DNA from: Diabrotica undecimpunctata
Taxonomy: Eukaryota; Arthropoda; Insecta; Coleoptera; Chrysomelidae
Assembly (NCBI RefSeq): GCF_040954645.1
Contig: NC_092805.1
Span: 22,904,741-22,968,740, forward strand
Reading direction: 5' to 3'
DNA: 64,000 bases
Shown here: positions 55,474 through 64,000 of the stretch, piece by piece
Numbering within the stretch: the stretch's first letter is position 1
Layout of the letters: every line of letters starts with the position of its first letter
Translations under genes and position numbers: made by a program
Notes under the pieces: model-generated
Databases searched by the model: none
Told to the model about the DNA's origin: nothing
The model's input: the letters and a program-made list of their open reading frames with translations, nothing else

Positions 55474-58400
55474 CAGCAAAATTTAAACAGGCTAAAATAA
55501 CGAAGACGACTTGGCAAGATAAAGGTACAAGAGATGAACAAAATGTAGAGATCATTACTGGAATCAAACTAATAAACGAATGCATATTAGTAGGGACATG
55601 GAATGTAAGAGGAACGTACGAGGAAGGAAAACTAAAACACATAATCGACGAATGCAAAAAATACAAGTTCGAAATAGTAGCACTACAAGAAACAAAACAA
55701 TTAGGGCAAAACTCAATGGAAATAAACGACTATTTATTTTTCAACAGCGGGGGAGAAAATAGAATGTTAGGCACAGGCTTTGTGGTAAATAAAAAGCTGA
55801 AAGATCTAATCGTTGACTTCAAACCAATTTCAGAGAGAATATGTGTATTAAGGATAAGAGGAAAATACCAAAAAATAACATTTATAAATATACATGCACC
55901 GACTGAAGACAAAAGTATAGAAATAAAAGAAGACTTTTATAATCAAATAGATACAGTATTCGAAAATATCCCCAAATACGATGTAAAAATAGTGCTAGGT
56001 GATAGTAATGCAAAAATAGGAAAAGAAGAAATATATGTACCCACCATAGGAAAATACAGCTTGCATGAAACAACGAACGAAAATGGTCACTTCCTAATTG
56101 ATTTCGCGAAAGAAAGAAATATGATCATTATGAGCACATACTTCCAACACAAAAGAATACACCAAGGAACGTGGAGATCACCGGATGGGAAAACCATAAA
56201 CCAAATTGATCATGTGCTTATCGAAAAAGATATGCAAAAATGTATAAAGTACATAAGAACATACAGAGGTCCAGATGCAGAGTCAGATCACTTTATAGTT
56301 GGAATACAAATGAAACAACTTATTCCAGTGCTTAGAAACCAGCGGAAGAAAAAGTATAAAGCAACTAAACCTGTGAGACTACTGACAGAAGAGGAACAAA
56401 ATAAATATGAAAGAATAGTCAGTAGAGGATTAGATAATATTGCAGAAAGTGGGGATATTGAACAAACATGGATGCAAATAAAAGTATGTATGACCAAAGC
56501 AGCTCAGGCCAGTAATAAAAATATAAAACACGAATACAAAGAATGGTTCGACGATGAATGTAAAATGGAACTAGATGAACGAAATAAATTAAGAATGAAA
56601 ATGATGCAAGAAAAAACAACAGAGATAGAGAGAAAATACAATGAACAAAGGAAAAGAGCCAAAAGAATAATAAGATCTAAGAAAAGAAAATACAATGAAG
56701 ATAAATTAAAATGTATAAAACAGAGCTATAAAAATAGAGAAATTAGAAACTTATATCAAGGGGTGAAAAATGAGAAAAAGGGGTACCAAGGAAAACCTGT
56801 ACACTACAAAAACAAAAATAGAAGAAATTTAGTAAGTGACGAAGAAATATTGAGCAGATGGAAAGAATACTTTGAAGAACTTTTAAATGAAATTCCCACA
56901 ACAGAATATGAAGAGGAAGAAGAAGTGTATGAAAATGTCGATCAAGAACGAATAGAGGAAAGACCACCTAACGAAAAAGAAATAAAAGAAATAATAGAGA
57001 AACTAAAGAATAATAAGAGCCCAGGAAGAGATGAAGTAACAGCTGAAATGTTTAAATATGGAGGACCAGTACTAATTAAGCATTTGGAAAAGTTGCTAAA
57101 AGACATATGGGAACAAGAAAAATTACCGAAGGAATGGACCGAAGCGACACTGTGCCCTTTTCACAAAAAAGGCGACAAAAGTTTATGCCACAATTACAGG
57201 GGAATAGCCCTACTAAATGTTGCATATAAAATACTTGCAGTATATATAAAAGACAAGCTATCTCAAAATATAGATAATGACATAGGGGAATATCAATGTG
57301 GATTCAGAAGAGGGCGCAGCACAGTGGATCAAATTTTCCTACTGCGCGAAATACAAGCAGAAAGCTACGAATATGGGAAAGATACAATGGCCCTATTCAT
57401 CGACTTTAAACAAGCGTTCGATAGGATAAAGCGCAAAGAAATATACAAAGCACTACGTGAAATGGGAATTAGTGAAAAACTGATAAGAATGGTAAAGATG
57501 ACACTCCGAAAAACAGAGAATAGGGTTAAAATAAATGGCGAAGAAACAGATAAGTTTGAGGTTAGTGAGGGGGTGCGACAAGGAGACCCACTGTCATCGC
57601 TGTTGTTCAGTATCGTCCTCGAAGTTACCATCAGAGAAGCTGGAATCAACAGGTCAGGACTTATATATCAAAGAAAACACCAATGCTTAGCATTCGCTGA
57701 CGACATTGTACTGATAGCCAGAAGTAAGCAAGAATTAAAAGAAATAATAAAAAGATTAGAAATGAAAGCGAGAAAGAAAGGGATGTACATAAATGAAGAA
57801 AAGACCAAATATATGGAATGGACAGAAAGAGATTACCTACAAGAACAATATCTGACAGTAATAACAGATGAAAAAACATATAAATTCGAAGAAGTAGAAA
57901 TATTCCAGTATTTAGGAGCGACATTCACGAGAAGACCAAATATGAAGGAAGAAATCCAAGCGAGAATTATGGCCGGTAACCGTTGTATTTTTGCACTAAA
58001 CAATTTATTAAGAAGCAAAAACATATCTAGAAGGGCTAAGATAAGAATATATAAGACAGTAATAAGACCTATTGTATTATATGCCAGTGAAACATGGACA
58101 ATGAACAAATCCGAGCAAGTCTTGCTGCAAGTCTGGGAAAGAAAAGTCCTCAGGAAAATATTTGGAGGTAAATTATGGAATGGTATATGGATAAAAAGAC
58201 CAAATATGGAATTAGAGGAGATGTATGGAGAGCCGAATATCGTAGGGATCATAAAGTCACAAAGACTGAGATGGTTGGGACACATCCAAAGGATGGAAAA
58301 CACGAGACTACCAAAAAGAATGCTAATGGGAGGAATAGGAGGGAAAAGGAAGAAAGGCAGACCGAAAACCAGTTGGAAGAAGGATGTTGAAAAAGACATA

Positions 58401-58502
58401 GAAAAACTTAAAATACCAAACTGGAAAAATAAAGCAACAAACAGAAAAGAATGGAAAAGAATAGTAACCCAAGCCATGGGCCTTCTAGGCCTGGAGAGCT
58501 AA
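55470..58502 (+). CDS. LINE ORF2: APE endonuclease and reverse transcriptase
   Basis: The open -1 frame is 1,010 codons. APE-type endonuclease: GTWNVRG (about 42-48), LQETKQLG (about 72), INIHAPTED, VLGDSNAKIG, NQIDHVLI and SDHFIVGI (about 272). Reverse transcriptase: NNKSPGRDEVTAEMF, HNYRGIALLN, YQCGFRRGRSTVDQI, LFIDFKQAFDR (about 642), GVRQGDPLSSLLFS and CLAFADDIVLIA (about 740, FADD active site). C-terminal part: ETWTMNKSEQVLLQVWERKV and RLRWLGHIQRMENTRLPKRM. The first in-frame ATG is 55716, which lies after the endonuclease Asn and Glu blocks, so ORF2 cannot start there and stay catalytic. Residue numbers count from 55470. Confidence 0.9.
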   Translation, partial: LTAKFKQAKITKTTWQDKGTRDEQNVEIITGIKLINECILVGTWNVRGTYEEGKLKHIIDECKKYKFEIVALQETKQLGQNSMEINDYLFFNSGGENRMLGTGFVVNKKLKDLIVDFKPISERICVLRIRGKYQKITFINIHAPTEDKSIEIKEDFYNQIDTVFENIPKYDVKIVLGDSNAKIGKEEIYVPTIGKYSLHETTNENGHFLIDFAKERNMIIMSTYFQHKRIHQGTWRSPDGKTINQIDHVLIEKDMQKCIKYIRTYRGPDAESDHFIVGIQMKQLIPVLRNQRKKKYKATKPVRLLTEEEQNKYERIVSRGLDNIAESGDIEQTWMQIKVCMTKAAQASNKNIKHEYKEWFDDECKMELDERNKLRMKMMQEKTTEIERKYNEQRKRAKRIIRSKKRKYNEDKLKCIKQSYKNREIRNLYQGVKNEKKGYQGKPVHYKNKNRRNLVSDEEILSRWKEYFEELLNEIPTTEYEEEEEVYENVDQERIEERPPNEKEIKEIIEKLKNNKSPGRDEVTAEMFKYGGPVLIKHLEKLLKDIWEQEKLPKEWTEATLCPFHKKGDKSLCHNYRGIALLNVAYKILAVYIKDKLSQNIDNDIGEYQCGFRRGRSTVDQIFLLREIQAESYEYGKDTMALFIDFKQAFDRIKRKEIYKALREMGISEKLIRMVKMTLRKTENRVKINGEETDKFEVSEGVRQGDPLSSLLFSIVLEVTIREAGINRSGLIYQRKHQCLAFADDIVLIARSKQELKEIIKRLEMKARKKGMYINEEKTKYMEWTERDYLQEQYLTVITDEKTYKFEEVEIFQYLGATFTRRPNMKEEIQARIMAGNRCIFALNNLLRSKNISRRAKIRIYKTVIRPIVLYASETWTMNKSEQVLLQVWERKVLRKIFGGKLWNGIWIKRPNMELEEMYGEPNIVGIIKSQRLRWLGHIQRMENTRLPKRMLMGGIGGKRKKGRPKTSWKKDVEKDIEKLKIPNWKNKATNRKEWKRIVTQAMGLLGLES

Positions 58503-58520
58503 ATTATATATATATTTATA

Positions 58521-59884
58521 AAAACTGAATATTTCTTCATTTACCCATTAATTTCCATTTCTGAAGTACACTTTTTTTATTATTAAATTTAGTAAAAAGG
58601 TATTTTTTCAGTTTTTCGGTTTGATTGAAATCGTACCGTTTCATTGAATCACCTCATACTTCGATTAATAGTTTCGTCTTACTTCAGCGGTTTTCAATAT
58701 CAAATCGACCAAAAAACGTGAAACGGACCTAACAATATTTCAAAATAGTTTTATTGCTATATTTATTAATAAAAGGTACCACATTTAAATAGAGTGCGAA
58801 AAAAATAAAGACAAATATATAAACTGATCCAATTTATATTCGAGCGAACGTCGGTTAGAGAGAAAAGAAAACCTCATTTGGGTTAAATAATGGAAATTAA
58901 AAACGGGTATTATCTAAATGTGAATCGTTTAGATATTCTTCGGCGATACAGAGCTTAGAGCCCATTTAATTTTTAATATCGCTAATAACTCATAAATATG
59001 TTGGATGTGTATCATTTACGAAAGCGATCATGATACATAAAAAAATTAAAATCATCCGAATGGGAAGTTAATAGTACAGGCAACGTTAGCCACAAAAATT
59101 ATATAAATATATTATCCGACGGTATTTTTGCCTACCTGTATTTTGACACCTAGAATTTGCCTCTGGGGGGGTTTGGTTGGTCACCGAAATTTTTTTTATG
59201 ATGTTACCTCCATTTTGAGTCCTTAAAATGTGTGAGTAATAGGGTCAGAAATAGGGTCCTGGGGTGATTTAACCCCCAAAACCCCCCCATGAGTGCGCCA
59301 CTGTTTTTAAAAGAAATAATGTTAAACTCCTGGTTTAAAGAGAAACATTATATATTTATTTTTATTTCACATGAAAAGTTTTTACAAAAAAATATCTAAA
59401 TTTACCAACAAACATTAAATTGAACCTTCTAACAAAACAGAATTAAAACTATGGTTAAGTACCAAATGACATAGAAGCATGTACTAACTGCCATATGTAG
59501 AAATGAAATACCAAACTTTTCTGAATTATTAATTATCCAAAGTTAATTTTATTTAAAAGAAAACTAAAATATCATCCTATCAGGACTCCTCAGAGCGACT
59601 ATGTACAAGCTCTAAACGTGAAATCAAATCTTTTACGTTAAAAGAAGTACTTATAAACATAACTACATAGGGAAGCTATGGCGCCATCTAAGAACAACAG
59701 TCAAACAGTTTTTCAAAGCAAAACAGTATAAGCTTGGTAAATACTACGCTAAAACTTATAGAACTAGATTTATTACCACTTATAGAACTAAAATTCTATA
59801 AGTGCTGATGCAATATTCGTTATAAAGCAAATTACTGAGAAATCGCTAGAGTATAATAGACCAGCATTTCTGTAACTGATTTAC
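58521..59884. other. No recognisable gene
   Basis: AT-rich sequence with a GC-richer segment at about 59130-59300 containing G-runs and C-runs (GGGGGGG near 59165, CCCCCC near 59285) that may be part of an unidentified repeat. No coding signal. Confidence 0.35.
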
Positions 59885-60775
59885 CTAAAGAAAGTGTTTG
59901 ACAGAGTAAGACTCAAAGATGTAATCCATCTTCTGTATAATAGAGAAGTTCCCCTAAATATTATAAAAACTATCGAAAACATCTACCTACCAAAACAACA
60001 AAATGGAAGGCACAATAGTTGGACAACTTACAAAACCTATAGAAATAAGCAGCGGAATAAGACAAGGGGATTCATTGAGCCCCATGCTCTTCAATTTGAT
60101 CATGGATGAAATCATCAAAAGCGTTAAAAAAGGAAGAGGATACAGAATGGATAAAAAGGAAAAAAATACTCTGTTACGCAGACGACGCAATACTGATAGC
60201 CCAAGATGAAGATAGTCTGCAAAGACTGGTCCACAGATTTAACATAAGAGTAAAAGAATTTAATATGACAATCTCATCTCAGAAAACTGTCAGCAAAGAA
60301 CCAACCAGATGTAAAATAGAAATTGATGGCATCAGTATTCAACAAGTAATGGAAATAAAATACCTGGAAATTACACCGTCTAGCTATGGAGACCTGGACA
60401 AAGAAATGAGAGATCAAGTACAAAAAGCAAATAGACTGGCAAAATGCCTTAATAACACTATACGGCGAAACATACACATTAACACCGAGATGAAGTGAAG
60501 AATTTATAAAGCCAGTGTAAGACCAATAATGACATATCCCTCAGAAACAAGACCCGATACAGCCACAATGCAAAGACTTATGGAAACGGTAGAGATGAGA
60601 GTACTGAGAAGAATTACAGGAAATATGTTGAGATATCGAAAGAGAAGTGAAAACATTAGAAGAAAATGTAATGTACAGTGTTTAAATGAATGGTCACAAA
60701 ATAGAAAAAAAGAATCGAATAAGAATCGAAGTGACAGGCCTTCCATAGAGGTATTGATCTGCCAATGAACAAGCA
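59885..60775 (+). pseudogene. LINE relic, RT to C-terminus
   Basis: Blocks in order are FDRVRLKDVIHLLYNREVPL, then MEGTIVGQLTKPIEISSGIR and QGDSLSPMLFNLIMDEIIK, ILCYADDAILIAQDEDSLQR (YADD active site, about 60175-60215), EIDGISIQQVMEIKYLEI, KANRLAKCLNNTIRR, a stop at 60496, ASVRPIMTYPSETRPDT and METVEMRVLRRITGNM. At least two frameshifts and one stop break it. GAAGAAGAAAAAG follows near 60790, its likely tail. Confidence 0.75.
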
Positions 60776-61451
60776 GAATTACATATAAAGAAGAAGAAAA
60801 AGAAAAAGATATATATTTAACAGAAACGTTAAAAAACTTAAGTGTAAGTAACAGAGCAAAAAATTATCCAAAATGGAAGACAAACAAAGTACCAAATTAG
60901 CACTGATATTACTAACTAATAGACATTATTATGGTTTATATTTAACTTAAGGTAACTATTTATTTAATCGGCTTGTTAAAAGAAATAAGGAACAAAGTAA
61001 AATTACCGGCAAATCACTATGTGAACACTTCAAAGGTTGTAGATGAAGAGATCCAAGAATTCAACAGGTAATTGTTTGAAAATGTGTTTGAAAAAGTAGA
61101 CCCGAAAAAACAAAAGTGACATTTCATACAGATCGACCTAACAAAGCAGTAATTTCAAAACAGTGAGCATACAAAGTTAGTGTAAGTTGACATCAATAAA
61201 GTGAACAAGGTTTAAAAAACACCTCTATCAATAATGTGGATCTCAACTTTGCATTAACGTGTAAGGACACAACTAGTGCTTGCATAGACCACTAACGATT
61301 CAGATAATAAAATCATAATAGTTTATCTGTGGTTCACTATATCCACCAAATCCACTATGTAAATGCAATAACAGGTATATATTTATTAATATCTATTGTT
61401 AATTAATTATTTATTTATTATTATTCATTAATTTATTTAATTATTTTTTTG
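60776..61451. other. No recognisable feature
   Basis: AT-rich sequence with no identifiable coding signal after the LINE tail. Confidence 0.35.
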
Positions 61452-61762
61452 GGCCTGCGTAGCGCAAGCGGTAGGATGCTTGCCTCGCAAGCCGGTGGTC
61501 CGGGGTTCGAATCCCACCGCCGGCAAGAACATCTAGACATTTTAAAAAAATGTCTATAGGCCCCAGGTTGACTCAGCCTGAATAAAAATGAGTACCTTGG
61601 GTAAAACCAGGGGTAATAATAGACGGTTGAAGCGTAGCACTGGCCATGTTACCTTCCTTGTATACCGTAGGCCCTAGATATAGCAGACTACCCTGCTATA
61701 CTCCCAAAGCCGCGACAGCGGTATAAAACGGGAGACTATTATTATTATTATTATTTATTTAA
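61452..61762 (+). mobile_element. tRNA-derived SINE with (ATT)n tail
   Basis: The head at 61454-61525 has a pol III A box (TAGCGCAAGCGG) and B box (GGTTCGAATCC), with an acceptor-like stem GCCTGCG / CGCCGGC pairing 6 of 7. The body continues with GACTCAGCCTGAATAAAAAT, ACCTTGGGTAAAACCAGGGG and GCCGCGACAGCGGTATAAAA, and the copy ends in ATT repeats at about 61736-61757. The tRNA-like anticodon and T arms are imperfect, so it is not a working tRNA. The A and B boxes are intact and could still drive transcription. Confidence 0.85.
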
Positions 61763-62477
61763 GGAAACAATAAGGTATGAAATCTATAAAAATTATTTAA
61801 TGTCAGCTGATAAAAACTGTATAAAGATATACATATATTAGCATTCTTTAATCATGCTTATGTTTCGTATTCGTATGTCAGCATTCCTCTGTAAGTTCCT
61901 GCTATTTCGTTATCTATTTAGCCTCAAAAGTAGTAATCATTTGCTATACATATATATCTTCAATTAGATATTTTCTGCGATAGAGTTTTCATTCGTCACA
62001 AAGAATTCTAAATATCTTAATTTTTCTACTACCTCAAAGCCACAATTGCGGAATTGTCCAGTTTTTTCCTAACTTATTTGCCGTCCTAATATTTGTTTTA
62101 ATAGATAGTTTTTTTTTATTTTATTTACCCTATCGACATTGTGGGATATTAGCGAGGATACAATAAGTTACAGACAATATAATAAATTAAAATCAGTTAC
62201 TAATAATTAATCAGGTACTTTTTTAAACTTAAAATATCTAAGGATCCAAAATTATTGTCATCATAGTGGACCTGAAGAACAGAGATAACTATACAGCGCA
62301 TGTCTATCATTAATTCAGATACACTTGTCAGTTTACGTCAACTTTGAGTATGTTCAGATATATTTGTCAGTTTACATCAACTTTGACTTTTCAAGTTTTA
62401 GTAAACAAAATTATTATGAAAAATGGTATGAATCAATACCAAATCGTATTACAATTTTTCCTAGTATCATCATCAAA
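61763..62477. other. No recognisable feature
   Basis: AT-rich. A duplicated phrase (TTGTCAGTTTAC with TCAACTTTGA) occurs near 62325-62345 and 62365-62385. Confidence 0.35.
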
Positions 62478-64000
62478 ATTGGTTTTGTAATCCATAGTAA
62501 GTCTTGGCCTGTTCTAGGATCAGCTTCCAGTCCTTTCTATCCTTCGCCTTGGTTTGTCAACACTCGTAAGTCGTCGTTCACCTGGTTCTTTAATCGTACT
62601 CTGGGCCTGCTTCTTCTCCTTACTCCATCCGGTCTTTTGTTATAACTGTTCTAGCCAGCGCAGCCTGTTTATTTTGATGGACCTACCAATATTAGGTTCA
62701 CTGCAAAAGCGGTAAAGCTCAAAATTATATCGCCTATGCTATAACCGGTTTTACTGCATACTTTTATAAAAAATATGTCTGAGGATTTTACGTTTAAAAC
62801 AGCCTAAACCTGCTTCATCGCTTTTTGTCATTGTCCACGTTTCTGAAGCATAAGTGAAGATGGGCTTGACAAGAGTTCTGTGTATTAATACTTTCGTTCT
62901 TTTTGTGACTATCTGTAATGTTAAAAGTTTATTTCATTCACAGTATGCTCTATTTGCCAGATATATACGTCTGTTAATTTCTGCAGTTGCTATATTACTT
63001 TGGTTGACTTGTGAGACTAGATATATGAACTTTCTTTCTCTTTCGAAAGTATATGTTCCAACCGTTAGAGCTTCGGGTTTTGCTACTTGCTTATTAATTG
63101 CATAATTATATGCTTAATTTTACTAGTATTAACGTGTAACCTCATTCTCTTTGCTGTTGCTTTCAATGCCGCGAACGATTGGGTCAAAAACGATAACGAT
63201 GGCATCCGCATACGCTAGTAGTTGTACACTCCTATTAATATTGCTTCCTCTTGTTGGTATTCCATATTCGCTAATAGCTTTGTTTAGGGCAATGCTGAAT
63301 ACGCTATCTCCTATTGCTTTCACCAAGTGTATTGGGATATTGAATTCTACCATGGCTTTGTATAGTTTGTTTTTGTCTACACTGTCATAGGCACATCTAA
63401 AATCTAAAAACAAATGGTGAGTATCACTTCCATACTATGTTTTTTCCAAAGCTTGTCTTCCAAGGAATATTTGATGGATAGTTGATTTTTCTTTACGAAA
63501 CCCACACTATTATTTGCCTATTATGTTTTCACAATATTCCGATAGTCAAGTATAGTTATTCCTACGTTCCAGTCTTCTAGTAGTTTTACCTGCTTCCAAA
63601 TCAATTCTACTAGCCTACTTATGCAACAAGTCAGACGTTTTGCGCCATGTTTTAAAAACTCCATCTGCTCCAAGAGCTTTGTTTTCTTTCAATTTTTGTA
63701 TTGCTTTAATGACCTCTTCCCCTGTTGGGATGCTATCTTTCTCTTTTTCGTCTTTCCTGCCTTCGAAGAGCCAGTATAGATTCATAAATATTAGACCACA
63801 ATTTGCGAGGTTTAATTAAAAATATTTGTTGTGTTTACATTACCACATTACGACAATATTCTATTACTCGTTCTTCTACTTTTACTACGTTATCTTTCAT
63901 TTCTTTATTAGCAATTATACCAACTCCGTTTCTAGTATTAAGTTTCCTTACATACAATTTTCCTTTCCATCTCGTCTCTTAAATGCAAGAAATGTGTTCT
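62478..64000 (-). pseudogene. LINE relic running off the window
   Basis: From the window edge down: an endonuclease-RT linker with LWSNIYESIL-like remnants (about 63800), EEVIKAIQKLKENKALGADG (about 63700), FLDFRCAYDSVDKNKLYKAM (63413-63350), LLAYADAIVIV (63235-63200; YADD has become YADA), PIFTYASETWTMTKSDEAGL (about 62850), RRYNFELYRF and KINRLRWLEQL (about 62670), and a C-terminus with a GATGATGAT-type end at 62480. Stops and frameshifts are frequent and the 5' part lies outside the window. Confidence 0.7.

Larger units (their letters stand above)
55123..58520 (+). mobile_element. Best-preserved LINE in the window, 5'-truncated
   Basis: An APE-type non-LTR retrotransposon with the C-terminal part of ORF1 (to 55473) and a full ORF2 (55470-58502). 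The 3' UTR is very short and ends in a TATATATATTTATA stretch at 58506-58520. A similar TTTATATATATTTGTA precedes the 5' boundary (55107-55122). It may be a target duplication, but it is too low in complexity to be sure. The clade is not settled: the RT resembles RTE-like and related insect families. No disabling change is seen within ORF2. Confidence 0.85.

Noticed and set aside
57833..58477. 214-codon open frame on the minus strand
   Set aside because: It is antisense to the intact LINE ORF2. Its hydrophobic composition is a by-product of the A-rich coding strand.
55716..58502. ORF2 starting at the ATG at 55716
   Set aside because: The GTWNVRG and LQETK blocks of the endonuclease lie upstream in the same open frame, so this start would remove catalytic residues.
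61454..61525. Possible functional tRNA gene (A and B boxes present)
   Set aside because: The T arm pairs poorly, the anticodon arm cannot form a normal 5-bp stem with a 7-base loop, and the sequence runs straight into a SINE body with an ATT tail.
1..64000. CRISPR arrays, bacterial operons or a host gene cluster
   Set aside because: No regularly spaced direct repeats, no ribosome-binding-site context and no host gene were seen. Every recognisable coding block belongs to a eukaryotic mobile element or to an orphan repeat family.

Overview
This window looks like a transposable-element graveyard from an arthropod genome, most likely an insect. The DNA is AT-rich. I recognise no host protein-coding gene, functional tRNA, rRNA or CRISPR array. 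Almost every region that can be interpreted is a mobile element or a relic of one: Tc1 and mariner relatives, two pogo/Tigger-type elements, a CGGBP1-like hAT, piggyBac, a Crypton-type tyrosine recombinase, a Penelope-like element, many APE-endonuclease non-LTR retrotransposon (LINE) copies, tRNA-derived SINE material, and several fold-back or MITE-like palindromes. The species cannot be fixed from the sequence alone. Family and clade names below are motif-based calls made without a database search.

Layout. 1-9 kb: two hairpins, a decayed piggyBac with an in-frame tandem duplication, a mariner-like fragment, SINE-like 3' material and a wrecked copy of an orphan protein family that recurs in animal genomes. 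9-14.3 kb: a complete hAT element with a perfect 8-bp target duplication, beside (probably inside) a pogo-type element whose transposase ends in a PHD finger. 14.5-17 kb: a decayed DDE transposase, a Crypton relic and a palindrome. 17.8-24.3 kb: stacked LINE fragments, one split by a MITE that itself holds another MITE. 24.4-26.9 kb: a mariner-like element with inverted repeats of about 640 bp set in TA microsatellite. 27.6-30.2 kb: a full-length Tc1 and a short MITE. 30.6-33.8 kb: a 5'-truncated Penelope-like element with a hammerhead-like 3' motif. 33.9-40.9 kb: LINE relics and a 3.65-kb fold-back that encloses a piece of LINE. 42.0-44.3 kb: an unclassified transposon with clear termini. 44.4-53.0 kb: a Tc1 relic carrying a small LINE insertion, LINE tails, and a second, terminally complete pogo element. 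53.4-54.7 kb: another long-arm fold-back. 55.1-58.5 kb: the best preserved LINE in the window, with two open reading frames meeting at a canonical -1 frameshift heptamer. 59.9-64.0 kb: more LINE relics and a tRNA-derived SINE.

The parts do not form a pathway. What links them is nesting: hAT beside or inside pogo, MITE inside MITE inside LINE, LINE tail inside Tc1, LINE body inside a fold-back, and a chimeric LINE junction present twice. The observations most worth following up are the LINE ORF1/ORF2 junction at 55464-55473, the hAT zinc finger split by an intron, the unclassified 42.0-44.3 kb transposon, the long-TIR elements, and the hammerhead-like motifs at Penelope-like ends.
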